Shown: in pieces, positions 27,224 through 36,205 of the stretch
How positions within the stretch are numbered: position 1 is the stretch's first letter
How the letters are laid out: each line of letters opens with the position of its first letter
Source: Planococcus sp. MB-3u-03
Lineage (GTDB): Bacteria > Bacillota > Bacilli > Bacillales_A > Planococcaceae
Length of the DNA stretch: 64,000 nucleotides
Direction of reading: 5' to 3'
Assembly (NCBI RefSeq): GCF_002833405.1
Contig: NZ_CP025135.1
Location: 2,957,501 to 3,021,500 of the forward strand
Made by a program: the position numbers and the translations under genes
The notes under the pieces: generated by a model
The model's database searches: none
Seen by the model: only the letters and a program-made list of their open reading frames with translations
What the model was told of the DNA's origin: nothing

Positions 27224-29362
27224 TTAAACAGCTCTATTTCTTAGTTTCAATGTCATCGCATTGATAGCCACGATAACCGTGGACACGGACATCAGAACTG
27301 CTCCTGCGGCAGGAGCCAACGTAATCCCAATGGAGGCTAGAACACCCGCCGCTATGGGAATGGCAATAAAGTTATAACCGGCTCCCCACACGAGGTTCTG
27401 TTTCATTTTACTGGTTGTTTTATTGGCCAATTCGATAAAGGATTCAATATCGCCTGGATCCGACTGAGTCAAAATCACATCAGCGGAATCGATGGCGACT
27501 TGAGTTCCGGCACCGACTGCTATCCCAACGTCTGCTATTGCAAGGGATGGTGCATCGTTGACGCCATCGCCGACCATGATAACCGTTTGTCCATTATTTT
27601 TCAGTGATTCCACTAAATCATATTTATCTTGCGGTAATTGATTGGCTCTGTATTCAATGCCCAGTTCCTCTGCTACTCCTTGGGCAGCCGTTTCATTGTC
27701 ACCTGTAGCCATAATCGGTTTTATATTGTAATGCTTCAATGCCTGTATCAGCGTTCTGCTCGTTTCTTTCAATTCATCGCCTAATGCGACCGTACCGATC
27801 GGATTCCCGTCCTCAACTAGTATACTTAATGTTGCCCCTTTGGGAACATCCACCGCTACATCTCTTCCAAGTGCCTTTTGGCTGATCAATTCGTATTTGC
27901 GGCCATTGGCGTTTCCTTCTATACCCGCACCCGACACAACATCAATCGAATCAAAGTGGACAGGCTGAATCCCTTGTTTCTCAGCGTATTGGACGATTGA
28001 CTGGGCGATTGGGTGGCTGGACCCGCCTTCAATCCCTGCCATTAACGCCGCGATTTCGGCTTCGGTATGTTGACCATCCAGTGTTTCCATGTTCAAAACT
28101 TTAAATTCGCCAGTAGTCAATGTACCCGTTTTATCCAGTATCATTACATCAGCCTTAGTTGCCAGCTCCAATGCTTCGCGGTCTTTCACCAACAGCCCGC
28201 GGCTTGCACCTAAACTGGTGCTTCGTGCAATAACCAGCGGAATGGCAAGGCCGAGAGCGTGTGGACATGCAATGACTAATGTCGTAACCGTAAAAAGAAC
28301 AGCGGTTTGAATGTCAGCAATGTACAGCCAAACGACAAAAGCGAGGAAAGCCGTCGCAATGGCGATATAAAACAGCCAGCCGGCTACTTTTTGAGCCAGA
28401 TTTTCAGCTCTTGAAGGTTGATCCTGCGCCTGGCTTATCAGGGTTTGTACTTGGGAAATGAACGATTGGTCGCCGGTTTCCTGTACTTCAAGATATAAGA
28501 TGCCTGCACCGTTCGTGGAACCGCCGATCACTTTGTCTCCGGCTCCTTTTTCAATGGGTTTAGATTCCCCCGTCAGCAAAGCTTCATTGATCCGCGAGGT
28601 GCCTCTTTTGATGATGCCATCGGCAGGGACGTTTTCTCCGGCCTGAACCCGTACAAGGTCTCCGACTTTCAGCTCATTTACGGGACGCGTCTCGATCGAA
28701 TCATTTTCCAATACCACATGTGCATCTTTCGGCACCAATTCGGCGAGCGATTTTTGCGCGTCTCCTGCTTCTCCGACAGCCTTCATTTCGATCCAGTGTC
28801 CAAGGAGCATGATCAACAGCAAGGACGCGAATTCAAAGAAGAAATCCATGATGTGATCGCCGGTTACGTAGCGTGCCAGCACGGCGTAAATGCTGTACAA
28901 ATAGGAAACGGATATCCCTAATGAAATAAGGGCCATCATGCCCGGTGCTTTTTCCTTAAATTCAGCGATTGCACCTTGATAGAAGGGTTTTCCGCCATAA
29001 ACCAATAAGATAGTTGCTAATACAGCGACCACAATATCCGAGTATGGAAAAGTAAATTGGAAAGGAAGCCGAACGTCCATCATCGGCGACAATAATAGAA
29101 CGACAATGCCCAAGGGCAGCGACTTCAGGAAAATTTCTTTGAAATTCCCATGATGGTGATGTCCATGGTCACTATGATCGTGGCCACCATGATTGTGATG
29201 GGCATGATCATCATGAATTTTGGCAGGATTGCTGTCGTCTTGAATGCCTTCTTTCACTTGGTCTTCATGGTACGAATGCCCAACATGTTTGGAATGATCC
29301 ATTTTACTGTGATCTACCTGTTCGTCTTGATGGTGGTGATGGTCTTTATCATTTTTAGCCAT
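27224..29362 (-). CDS. copB: Copper-translocating P1B-type ATPase (CopB, CPH type)
   Basis: A 712-residue membrane ATPase exporting copper (CopB class). The N-terminal 80 residues are His-rich in place of an HMA domain (for example HDHSDHGHHHHG). The metal-transport helix carries CPH (VIACPHALGLAIPLV), the phosphorylation site is DKTGTLT and the hinge is VGDGVNDAPSLA. Eight hydrophobic helices fit the family. ATG at 29362 with GGAGG upstream. A CsoR-like operator lies at 29443-29465, and copZ is just upstream on the same strand, making a chaperone-pump unit. Confidence 0.95.
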   Translation of the reverse strand: MAKNDKDHHHHQDEQVDHSKMDHSKHVGHSYHEDQVKEGIQDDSNPAKIHDDHAHHNHGGHDHSDHGHHHHGNFKEIFLKSLPLGIVVLLLSPMMDVRLPFQFTFPYSDIVVAVLATILLVYGGKPFYQGAIAEFKEKAPGMMALISLGISVSYLYSIYAVLARYVTGDHIMDFFFEFASLLLIMLLGHWIEMKAVGEAGDAQKSLAELVPKDAHVVLENDSIETRPVNELKVGDLVRVQAGENVPADGIIKRGTSRINEALLTGESKPIEKGAGDKVIGGSTNGAGILYLEVQETGDQSFISQVQTLISQAQDQPSRAENLAQKVAGWLFYIAIATAFLAFVVWLYIADIQTAVLFTVTTLVIACPHALGLAIPLVIARSTSLGASRGLLVKDREALELATKADVMILDKTGTLTTGEFKVLNMETLDGQHTEAEIAALMAGIEGGSSHPIAQSIVQYAEKQGIQPVHFDSIDVVSGAGIEGNANGRKYELISQKALGRDVAVDVPKGATLSILVEDGNPIGTVALGDELKETSRTLIQALKHYNIKPIMATGDNETAAQGVAEELGIEYRANQLPQDKYDLVESLKNNGQTVIMVGDGVNDAPSLAIADVGIAVGAGTQVAIDSADVILTQSDPGDIESFIELANKTTSKMKQNLVWGAGYNFIAIPIAAGVLASIGITLAPAAGAVLMSVSTVIVAINAMTLKLRNRAV

Positions 29363-29442
29363 TCAGTGCGCCTCCTCCAAACTAGTGGTTCTTATCCTAT
29401 TTAACCCTATTTACATTCTTAACATTCACAAAGTTCTTGCCG

Positions 29443-29465
29443 AATATACCACGCGGGGGTATATT
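29443..29465 (-). promoter_or_regulatory. CsoR-like operator before copB
   Basis: AATATACC-ACGCGGG-GGTATATT inverted repeat, similar to known CsoR boxes, 80 bases upstream of copB and between copZ and copB. Confidence 0.6.
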
Positions 29466-29499
29466 TCATTTAAAAGTAAAGAGTGCTGTGAAAGCACCC

Positions 29500-29703
29500 T
29501 TATACGACGTCATACCCTTGTTCTTCAATCGCTTTCTGAATTTCGTTTAATGATGTCTTGGCAGTATCATAGTCTACTGCCACTTCGCCTTTTTTAAGAT
29601 CAACTGTCACAGATGAAATCCCTTCGAGTTCACCGACGCCTGTTTCAACCGAGTTTGCACAGTGGCCGCAGGACATACCTTGTACTTTTAATGTTTCAAT
29701 CAT
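29500..29703 (-). CDS. copZ: Copper chaperone CopZ
   Basis: A 67-residue HMA-domain protein with the Cu(I)-binding GMSCGHC (residues 9-15) and the characteristic EQGYDV end, the exact size of CopZ. It carries Cu(I) to the copper ATPase encoded immediately downstream. ATG at 29703 has AGGAGGAATAAT upstream. A perfect CsoR-like palindrome sits about 40 bases ahead. A second copZ-like gene lies at 42780. Confidence 0.95.
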   Translation of the reverse strand: MIETLKVQGMSCGHCANSVETGVGELEGISSVTVDLKKGEVAVDYDTAKTSLNEIQKAIEEQGYDVV

Positions 29704-29741
29704 TATTATTCCTCCTAAAGTAATATTTCCTTAAACTTAAC

Positions 29742-29758
29742 ATACCCATATAGGGTAT
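29742..29758 (-). promoter_or_regulatory. CsoR-like operator before copZ
   Basis: ATACCC-ATATA-GGGTAT, a perfect 6-5-6 palindrome of the CsoR operator type, 39 bases upstream of copZ. Confidence 0.7.
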
Positions 29759-29872
29759 ATCAAGAGTTTAGTATCATTTTACTTTATCGCTGTTTCCATG
29801 ACTCTAATTTAGAAGTTCACAATGACCCCAAAAACCGCACCATTGATTTTAATATTTGATTACTTGTCTATA

Positions 29873-29896
29873 AAATGTGCAGTTTCTATGGAGTTT
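29873..29896 (+). promoter_or_regulatory. Shared TGTGCAG element upstream of the Cys-rich protein gene
   Basis: AAATGTGCAGTTTCTATGGA followed by GTTT. It is identical at 23 of 24 positions to 39869-39892, and its first part, TGTGCAGTTTCT, occurs in the ydhK promoter. A TATAAA sequence precedes it. Candidate operator or recombined promoter. Confidence 0.4.
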
Positions 29897-29966
29897 CGGT
29901 ATTTCTGTTTAGTTTGGAGAGGGAAATCCAGTAAATGAAGCAAAAATAAGAAATGGAGGTTTTAAC

Positions 29967-30299
29967 ATGGCTCATGAACAACATCAGGAATTGATTCGGG
30001 CATTACATGATTGTGCAGCGGAATGTAACCATTGTTTTGACGCTTGTCTGCAGGAAGACGATGTGAAGATGCTAGCACAGTGCATTCGATTAGACCGGGA
30101 ATGCGCGGACATTTGTGCATTTTTGGAACATGCCATTACTCGCAATTCACCGTTCGTTTCCGAACTGGCAGCCGTTTGCGCAACCATTTGCGAAGCTTGC
30201 GCAGAGGAATGTGAGAAGCACGCCGATCATCATGAACATTGCAGACGCTGTGCGGAAGCTTGCCGTAGATGTGCAGAAGCTTGCCGTAACGCCGCATAA
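29967..30299 (+). CDS. Four-helix copper-storage-like protein (Csp/DUF326 type)
   Basis: A 110-residue cytosolic protein with about 15 Cys residues spaced along amphipathic helices (CAAECNHCFDACL, ECADICAF, CATICEACAEEC, HCRRCAEACRRCAEAC). This is the pattern of Csp-type four-helix bundles that bind many Cu(I) ions in their core. No signal peptide, so it is a Csp3-like cytosolic buffer. ATG at 29967 follows AAATGGAGGTTTTAAC. Its neighbour copZ-copB on the opposite strand and the shared promoter motif support a copper-detoxification role. Confidence 0.88.
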   Translation: MAHEQHQELIRALHDCAAECNHCFDACLQEDDVKMLAQCIRLDRECADICAFLEHAITRNSPFVSELAAVCATICEACAEECEKHADHHEHCRRCAEACRRCAEACRNAA

Positions 30300-30307
30300 C
30301 CTTACTC

Positions 30308-30346
30308 AAAAAGGCCCGTCGGAAATATTTTCCGACGGACCTTTTC
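30308..30346. terminator. Bidirectional terminator
   Basis: AAAGGCCCGTCGGAAA/TTTTCCGACGGACCTTTT stem with T-rich flanks, between the convergent genes ending at 30299 and 30359. Confidence 0.8.
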
Positions 30347-30358
30347 TTTTATCAAGCA

Positions 30359-31036
30359 TCATTCTGCTTCATGGATCCATTTGTAGCCGATTCCCCAAAC
30401 CGTGAGAAAATGATCATCGACCGGAAAACCGGACTGGCGGATTTTTTCCCGAACATTTCGCACATGCGAATCGATGGTCCGCCCTTCCGTCTCTGAGTCG
30501 AATCCCCAAATTAACTGGATCAGCTGCTCCCTCGTAAACACTTTGTCGGCATTCTTCATCAGGTGGCCCACCATCAGAAATTCTTTTGGCGTCAATTTGA
30601 TGATATGTTTGCCGTACGTAAGTTCAAACCGGTCTTCGTCCCACACCAAACCGTCCACTTCAATGGTATTTTTCGGAGTTCTCCTGCGAAGCAGCGCCCC
30701 CATCCGGGCCAGCAACTCATCTTCATTAAACGGCTTTGTGATGTAATCATCCGCCCCGATATTCAATCCCTTAACAATATCCTCCTGTTGTTCCCGCGCC
30801 GTCAGCATAATGATTGGCACATCCGAAAATTTCCGGATTTCGCGGCACAGTTCCCAGCCATCCATTTCCGGCATCATGATATCCAGTAAGACGAGATCGA
30901 AAGGTTCCGATTCCAAATAGTCGAGGGCTTCATGAGCTCCCAGTGCTTTTTTACAGAGGTACTGATGCGGCTTCAAATATAAAGCCACTAAATCCAGCAT
31001 TCGTTGTTCATCATCAACCAACAGCACTTTCTGCAA
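30359..31036 (-). CDS. OmpR-family response regulator (copper island)
   Basis: A 225-residue transcription factor. Receiver: VDDE acidic patch, Asp52 phospho-acceptor (LLDIMMP), Thr in IMLTARE and Lys in YITKPFNEDE. Winged helix: LTPKEFLMVGHL, FTREQLIQLIWGF and GRTIDSHVRNVREK. It overlaps the downstream kinase gene by 23 bases, so the two are co-translated. Position inside the copper genes suggests it controls them, and the recurring TGTGCAG motif is a candidate target; both are inferences. ATG at 31036 with GGGGGGATTCGC upstream. Confidence 0.9.
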   Translation of the reverse strand: MQKVLLVDDEQRMLDLVALYLKPHQYLCKKALGAHEALDYLESEPFDLVLLDIMMPEMDGWELCREIRKFSDVPIIMLTAREQQEDIVKGLNIGADDYITKPFNEDELLARMGALLRRRTPKNTIEVDGLVWDEDRFELTYGKHIIKLTPKEFLMVGHLMKNADKVFTREQLIQLIWGFDSETEGRTIDSHVRNVREKIRQSGFPVDDHFLTVWGIGYKWIHEAE

Positions 31037-32417
31037 GCGAATCCCCCCTTTTCAATTCTATCAGGACGGTTGTCCCTTGTCCGTACTCACTTTGAAGCGT
31101 CATGAGACCACCGTGCGATTCGACGATTTCTTTCGCAATCGCCAGGCCAAGACCGCTTCCTCCGTACTGTCTGGATCTGGATTTATCGACCCGATACAAT
31201 CGTTCAAAGACAAAAGGAAGATCTTTTTCCGGTATGCCCTCTCCTTCATCACGGATGCTTATGGTGATGGTACCTTTATCTTGGACTCCCTGTAATACCA
31301 CTTGTGTTCCTTCAGGAGAATGCTTGCGGGCGTTGTCCAAGACATTCAGCAATACCTGCTGAAAACGTTCGGGATCAATGAAGGCGACAATCTCATGTTC
31401 ACAATGGACAGCCAATGAAATCTGTTTCTCGTCAAAAGCTGGCCGAACCAAGGCAACGACGGATGCAAAAAGCATCTCCAGTGAAAATCCCTCTTTTTGA
31501 ATGGCGAACTGGTTATGATCCATCTGAGCCAGCTCAAACAGCTGCCGGATCAATTCCGTCAAATGGGCCGTCTCTTCCCGGATGATGCCAATGTATTCCT
31601 TTTTCTCTTCCTCGGATGCATCCGGCCGGCTCGCGATATCGGCATATCCTTTGATATAGGTCAACGGCGTCCGCAACTCGTGCGAAATACTCGCCAAAAA
31701 TTCATTCCGCTCATTTTTTAAATGTTCCAAGTCACTGGATAGGGCAGTGATGGCGTTCGCCAGCTCTCCCAACTCATCGTTTCGGCCAATATTCAGGCTG
31801 ACCTCGTGGTGCCCTTCGCTTAACTGTTCCGTCGCTTCTTTCATCCGAATCAACGGCAACGTAATCAATCGGGATAGCAGAAAAATTGTGATGACGGTCA
31901 ACCCGACAGCAATCAGGCCAACAATCAGGAATTGGTTTCGCAAATGACTGACCATCCCTTTGATATGATTGGTTTCCGCAAACATGAACACGTGGCCTCT
32001 ATGTTCTCCTTCAATGGTGATTGGGCTGTCCGTCGCAATAAACTCTTTTTTGTCCCATCGCTCTTCCACGACCTTCCCTCCCTGCAGAACCTCATCAAAA
32101 TCGGTGTGTTCCAACACTTCCCTCATTTCAGGTTCAATCAGATCGGAATGGGTCAATTCGTTGCCATCTGCATCCGTGATGATGACGATGAAATCGGAGG
32201 CCGATTCCATCAACGCCACATGGTTCAATGTCGCCGGTTCAAAACTGTCTTCCAATACTTCGCTGTGGGTGTTCCCTCTTGCAAGCAGGTTGGTCATGAC
32301 TTCATCCACCCGTTCATTGACAAAAGTAACGTACAGGGTTAGAAACAAAACCGATTCAATGATGATAATAAACACAAAAAACAGCAAACCTATTTTCAAT
32401 GCAAGCCTGTTTAACAT
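31014..32417 (-). CDS. Sensor histidine kinase (copper island)
   Basis: A 467-residue membrane kinase. TM1 is IGLLFFVFIIIIESVLFLTL, then an extracytoplasmic sensor of about 130 residues, TM2 FLIVGLIAVGLTVITIFLL, HAMP, H-box SISHELRTPLTY, N-box LLNVLDNARKHSPEG, G1 IRDEGEGIP, F-box PFVFERLYR and G2 YGGSGLGLAIAK. Complete and uninterrupted, unlike the kinase at 23241-24642. It phosphorylates the co-encoded response regulator. The ligand could be copper or envelope stress judging from neighbours; the sensor has few Cys/His clusters, so this is unproven. Confidence 0.92.
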   Translation of the reverse strand: MLNRLALKIGLLFFVFIIIIESVLFLTLYVTFVNERVDEVMTNLLARGNTHSEVLEDSFEPATLNHVALMESASDFIVIITDADGNELTHSDLIEPEMREVLEHTDFDEVLQGGKVVEERWDKKEFIATDSPITIEGEHRGHVFMFAETNHIKGMVSHLRNQFLIVGLIAVGLTVITIFLLSRLITLPLIRMKEATEQLSEGHHEVSLNIGRNDELGELANAITALSSDLEHLKNERNEFLASISHELRTPLTYIKGYADIASRPDASEEEKKEYIGIIREETAHLTELIRQLFELAQMDHNQFAIQKEGFSLEMLFASVVALVRPAFDEKQISLAVHCEHEIVAFIDPERFQQVLLNVLDNARKHSPEGTQVVLQGVQDKGTITISIRDEGEGIPEKDLPFVFERLYRVDKSRSRQYGGSGLGLAIAKEIVESHGGLMTLQSEYGQGTTVLIELKRGDSLAESAVG

Positions 32418-32516
32418 GGCATCCCTCTTTAAGTCGATTGGTTAGCAGCAATCAAGACAAAGACTGCTGCCGAAAGCTGTTGGATTCGGTTCGTCTTTCA
32501 AACGGCTAGCTGGTTT

Positions 32517-33425
32517 CTACTTGGTTTTCCCCTCTTCCAGCAGCGTTTTCCAGGTCTGTAATCCGTCTTCCGACAAGTAGGCATTTCCTTCAAATGTGTA
32601 GATCGCCAGTTCCATTCCATCCATCGGGTTTTGTGCAATAAAAGCGATGGCATCTTGTGAAAGGTCCGGTGTATCCACCGGCTCGAGTTCTTCATTTTCC
32701 ATAGTATACTTCACCAGAGCCGCCGCTGTCCCGTAGCTTCCGAAATACAACTGGTCTTCGGTGAAATGCACCGCTGTGCCTGTTTCATTTCCGGCTGTAA
32801 TCGCTTCAAAAACTTCGCCGCCATCCTGCGAGAAATAAACCCCTGCAGCCGTAGCCGCAGCGACGAAGTTCGAATCAGTCGGGTGAAGGGCGAGCGCAGT
32901 CACTTCCCCATTCAACCCTTCAGCCTTCACAGGTTCCCACGATTCTCCTTTATCGTTACTTTTGTAAAATCCGGCTTCCAGCAAAGAGTTTTTTGCCGGA
33001 TTGAGCAGGAAGATATCGTGACTGTTGTACCCTACCGCCATCGCATGAAAGTCCGTTTCTCCTTGGAATGCAATCTCTTCCAAAGTTTCGCCGCCATCTA
33101 TACTTCGCTGAATCCCAAGTGGATTGGGCAAATCTGAATCTGCACTCGGGTGTCCTGAAGAATAGAAGCCCTCATCTACGGCGTTAAAGCCCATATAATC
33201 GTAAAAATTATCCGCTGTTTCAAACCACTCGCCATCGCGGTAAATTTTTGGCCCAGTATGTGATGCAAAATACAGTCCGTTCTCTTCTCCTGCATAACCC
33301 ATCCCATGGACATGGTTCAGTTCCCCTTCAAACGGCACTTCAAATGAATCCGTTGTATCATTGCTGCAGCCGGCCAGTAAAAGTAAAGCCGACAGTACCG
33401 CTATGCCCATTCTCTTTTTCTTCAT
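32517..33425 (-). CDS. BNR/sortilin-like repeat lipoprotein (F510_1955-type)
   Basis: A 302-residue secreted lipoprotein: signal peptide and lipobox LLLLAGCSND (start at 33425, behind GGAGGGCATCTAC). The mature part has Asp-box/BNR-like repeats (SIDGGETLEE, SNDKGESWEP, SQDGGEVFEA and SEDGLQTWKT), predicting a six-bladed propeller like those annotated as F510_1955 family glycosylhydrolases. HVHGMGY near the start of the mature part could bind metal. Enzymatic activity is unproven. It sits in the copper island with a TGTGCAGA motif upstream at 33510-33517. Confidence 0.8.
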   Translation of the reverse strand: MKKKRMGIAVLSALLLLAGCSNDTTDSFEVPFEGELNHVHGMGYAGEENGLYFASHTGPKIYRDGEWFETADNFYDYMGFNAVDEGFYSSGHPSADSDLPNPLGIQRSIDGGETLEEIAFQGETDFHAMAVGYNSHDIFLLNPAKNSLLEAGFYKSNDKGESWEPVKAEGLNGEVTALALHPTDSNFVAAATAAGVYFSQDGGEVFEAITAGNETGTAVHFTEDQLYFGSYGTAAALVKYTMENEELEPVDTPDLSQDAIAFIAQNPMDGMELAIYTFEGNAYLSEDGLQTWKTLLEEGKTK

Positions 33426-33747
33426 GTAGATGCCCTCCGAATATGTCAATTTTCTATACTTTCCATAAGTATCAACCTCTTATAGCTTAACGAAAAAGTT
33501 TCGACTTTTTGTGCAGATATCTTGATTTCAAACAGGTAATTCATACCCTTTACTAATTGCCCTAAAAGAACAGACCTTCCAATCAGTCCGGTGTAGGATC
33601 TTTACCTGATTTTTGTTTATATTTTCTACACCTGACATTGCTTTTCTTGTGGTTTAGTCCACTTTAAAGAAATGTCTTTTTCTCGTTTTTTCCTTGCATC
33701 AATTTTCAAAATACGTGGCTCGCACTATTCTGGGGAACTCAGTTGTA
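33426..33747. other. Intergenic region with a TGTGCAGA motif
   Basis: About 320 bases between two minus-strand genes, AT-rich, without an ORF. The only recognised element is the motif at 33510-33517. Confidence 0.4.
33510..33517 (-). promoter_or_regulatory. TGTGCAGA/TCTGCACA motif
   Basis: On the gene's strand TCTGCACAAAAAGTCGAAAC, 85 bases upstream of the BNR lipoprotein. It is similar in core and flanks to 36133 and 39584. Confidence 0.3.
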
Positions 33748-34293
33748 TCAGCTCGGTTTGATCTGTTCCATATAACTCGCAATATCCTCTTCGGACATTT
33801 CACCCGTAATGATTTTCTCGATTTTTCCCTCTTGATTGACCAACAATGTAGTGGGCAATGGACGAATATTATAGGCTTCCATAACACTTTTGTCCTTATC
33901 GATAACAATCGGGAACGTTAAATTTCGCTGTTCAGCAAATTGTCTCACTTCATAATCGGATTGCGCAATATTGACAGCGAGTATCTCTACACCTTGGTCC
34001 TTGTATACTTGGTACTGCTTTTCCATCAGCGGGAACTCTTTTTCGCACGGTTTGCACCAAGTACCCCAAAAGTTCACGAACACCCCCTGCCCTTTGTACT
34101 CAGACAGCTGATGCTGTTCCCCATTCAAATCCGTCAAAGCAAAATCGGGTGCCCAATCTCCAACTTGCAGCAATTCGTTTTTCTCTTTGGTTAATCCGTT
34201 GTAGATAGTAAATGCAATAGCGACGACCAGAATGAACAAAATACTTGTCCTCATAATCAAGCGATTTCTCTTTTTATCCTTTTTAGCAGCCAT
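33748..34293 (-). CDS. resA: Membrane-anchored thiol-disulfide oxidoreductase ResA (copy 1)
   Basis: A 181-residue TlpA/ResA-type protein: N-terminal anchor (SILFILVVAIAFTIYNGL), then a thioredoxin fold with WGTWCKPCEKEFP (CxxC) and cis-Pro in IRPLPTTLLV. ResA reduces apocytochrome c heme-binding cysteines outside the membrane using electrons from CcdA. ATG at 34293 follows AAGGACGTGAC. From the VFVNFWGTW motif to the C-terminus it is nearly identical to the copy at 55489-56025. Together with ccdA downstream-facing at 34332 it forms a thiol-reduction pair within the copper genes. Confidence 0.92.
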   Translation of the reverse strand: MAAKKDKKRNRLIMRTSILFILVVAIAFTIYNGLTKEKNELLQVGDWAPDFALTDLNGEQHQLSEYKGQGVFVNFWGTWCKPCEKEFPLMEKQYQVYKDQGVEILAVNIAQSDYEVRQFAEQRNLTFPIVIDKDKSVMEAYNIRPLPTTLLVNQEGKIEKIITGEMSEEDIASYMEQIKPS

Positions 34294-34331
34294 ACAATGT
34301 CACGTCCTTCCTAGATGCTGGGTTGAGTCCA

Positions 34332-35039
34332 TTAAAACCCTGTAAATCCACCCGTAAATTGCGATAAAAAAGCGATGATTTCTGTCAGCATGTCAAAGTA
34401 AAGCAAAACGCCCATCAGAATCATTAATGCTCCTCCTATTGACATGAAAAGAGCGCTCTTCTTCTTCAAGAAAGTCATTTTCTCAATAAAAAACGACATT
34501 AAGAGAAAAGGAATTGAAAATCCCAGAACGTAAAACAGCATATAGAGTAAGCCACTGTCCGGATCCGCTACTCCGAGTGCAATAACTCCTGCAAGTATGG
34601 GACCGGTACACGGTGTCCATCCAGCTGCAAAGCCAATGCCGATCAGAACAGAACCCGCGTATCCGGAGGGCCTTTTCTGGAACTGTAATTTCTTATCCGA
34701 CAGCAGGAAGTCGAATTTCAGAATACCGGTTAGGACTAAGCCAAAAAACACCATCAAAATAGCGCCCAATTGACGTAGAAGAACTTGATATTCCAAGAAG
34801 AAGTTTCCGATAAGCGAAGTCGACAAGCCCAACGCTAAAAAAATGATGGAGAAACCTATTAAAAATAGAACCGTATGAATCAAAGCCGTGCTCCTCATCA
34901 TTCCCTTGCCCGTCTTTAACTCATTGACTGAAACTCCGGTAATGTAGGATAAAAAAGCCGGATACAAAGGAAGGGAGCATGGAGAGATAAATGATAAAAG
35001 CCCTGCGCCAAACGCAAGATACAAACTAATTTCCGCCAC
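34332..35039 (-). CDS. ccdA: Cytochrome c biogenesis protein CcdA (copy 1)
   Basis: A 235-residue, six-helix membrane protein passing reducing equivalents from cytosolic thioredoxin to ResA. Conserved Cys pair: LLSFISPCSLPLYPA and AGWTPCTGPIL. The start is a GTG at 35039 behind AGGAGGTCTACAA; this matches the ATG start of the paralogue at 56761, whereas the longer frame to 35084 would add 15 residues without a site. Almost identical to copy 2 over the whole length, implying recent duplication. 38 bases separate it from resA copy 1, same strand. Confidence 0.92.
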   Translation of the reverse strand: MAEISLYLAFGAGLLSFISPCSLPLYPAFLSYITGVSVNELKTGKGMMRSTALIHTVLFLIGFSIIFLALGLSTSLIGNFFLEYQVLLRQLGAILMVFFGLVLTGILKFDFLLSDKKLQFQKRPSGYAGSVLIGIGFAAGWTPCTGPILAGVIALGVADPDSGLLYMLFYVLGFSIPFLLMSFFIEKMTFLKKKSALFMSIGGALMILMGVLLYFDMLTEIIAFLSQFTGGFTGF

Positions 35040-35418
35040 TTGTAGACCTCCTATTACAGTAAGTTGAATCCTCTTCTTTATCATTTTTGTATCCCTTAGG
35101 AATCAAATGAAATTTTCTATATAAGACTCGGGGAATTTCAAGGTATGTAAAATTAAATACAGCCCCTCTCTTAACTTCTACTTCCCCGTGCTTGCTTAAC
35201 CGTTCCAGAAGACGTCAACCAATCCAGTTTACCGATTAATTCTTGATTTTCTGTGCAGTTTCTTCTATTAAACTGTGAACTTCTCCTATCGGTTCACGAA
35301 CTTGCCACAATCCGGCGACCCGGACCCCAGAATAAGAAAATGTCATGATTCCTGCACACAATATGCAAAATTAAGGGGTAGAGTAACTACAGACAACCGC
35401 AGAAAGAGGGAGATTGCA
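35040..35418. other. Divergent intergenic region with the ydhK promoter
   Basis: About 380 bases between ccdA and the ydhK-like gene. Contains the promoter at 35243-35271 and an untranslated leader of about 145 bases with a GTTCACGAAC-like repeat near 35290. No ORF supported. Confidence 0.45.
35243..35271 (+). promoter_or_regulatory. Promoter with TGTGCAG in the spacer
   Basis: TTGATT (-35), 17-base spacer containing CTGTGCAG, then TATTAA (-10). The first 16 bases are identical to 16659-16674. Reads toward the ydhK-like gene. Confidence 0.5.
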
Positions 35419-36006
35419 ATGCCGAAAAACAAATGGATGATGGGGATGCTGTCACTTGTAGCAGCTGTCACGCTAAGTGCCTGCAATACAGGCGATGACA
35501 TGAGCGACGAATCGATGGACATGGATAATGCCAATGAAGAAAATATGAGTGAAGGTTCCGGCCATATGAACATGGACCATTCCGGTTCAGGTGAAGTCCC
35601 GGATGATTTGCAGGAAGCCGAAAATCCAACCTTTGAAGTTGGAAGCCAGGCGATTATTGAAGCCGATCACATGGAAGGCATGAAAGGTGCTGAAGCCACA
35701 ATTGTCGGGGCTTATGATACAACCGCCTATGCAGTGACCTATACGCCGACGGACGGAGGCGAGCCGGTTGAAAATCACAAATGGGTGATTCACGAAGAAT
35801 TGGAAAATCCAGGTGATGAACCATTAGAAACGGGCGATGAAGCGGCCATTGCCGCTGACCATATGGAAGGAATGGACGGCGCAACGGCTACGATTGATTC
35901 TGCCGAAGAAACGACCGTCTATATGGTTGATTTCGTCCCGACCACCGGAGGCGAGGAAGTCACCAATCATAAATGGGTGACTGAAAGCGAACTGTCACCC
36001 GAATAA
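35419..36006 (+). CDS. YdhK-family lipoprotein with two DUF1541 repeats
   Basis: A 195-residue secreted lipoprotein. Signal peptide and lipobox (AVTLSACNTG), a Met/Asp-rich linker (MDMDNANEENMSEG, HMNMDHSG), then two DUF1541 repeats each with ADHMEGM and ENHKWV/TNHKWV signatures. Met- and His-rich surface proteins of this family occur with copper-resistance genes and may chelate metal; activity is unknown. ATG at 35419 follows AGAGGGAGATTGC; the upstream in-frame extension to 35275 lacks a signal peptide and is rejected. Confidence 0.88.
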   Translation: MPKNKWMMGMLSLVAAVTLSACNTGDDMSDESMDMDNANEENMSEGSGHMNMDHSGSGEVPDDLQEAENPTFEVGSQAIIEADHMEGMKGAEATIVGAYDTTAYAVTYTPTDGGEPVENHKWVIHEELENPGDEPLETGDEAAIAADHMEGMDGATATIDSAEETTVYMVDFVPTTGGEEVTNHKWVTESELSPE

Positions 36007-36015
36007 AAGCGCCAA

Positions 36016-36051
36016 TACCCGGGATCTTGTCAACAAGATCCCGGGTTTTTA
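36016..36051 (+). terminator. Terminator of the ydhK-like gene
   Basis: ACCCGGGATCTTGT/ACAAGATCCCGGGT stem and T5, ten bases past the stop. Confidence 0.9.
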
Positions 36052-36132
36052 TCTGTGATGGTTCATACAGGATTCGATTTCGTTTGTATTACAAAAACAT
36101 TAAGTTTTAGTAGTTCGGCTTCCCGTATAAAT

Positions 36133-36140
36133 TCTGCACA
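36133..36140 (+). promoter_or_regulatory. TCTGCACA motif before the MurE-like gene
   Basis: TCTGCACATTTTTTCAACAT, 66 bases upstream of the MurE-like start, with an 11-base-period repeat of ACATTTTT. Core matches the other copper-island motifs. Confidence 0.3.
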
Positions 36141-36205
36141 TTTTTTCAACATTTTTGTAATAGAATAAATCAAATTTAAATAGTTTTAGAGAGGTCACCG
36201 AATCT

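Noticed and set aside
35275..35418. Long N-terminal extension of the ydhK-like protein
   Set aside because: Would bury the signal peptide; the start at 35419 has its own ribosome site.
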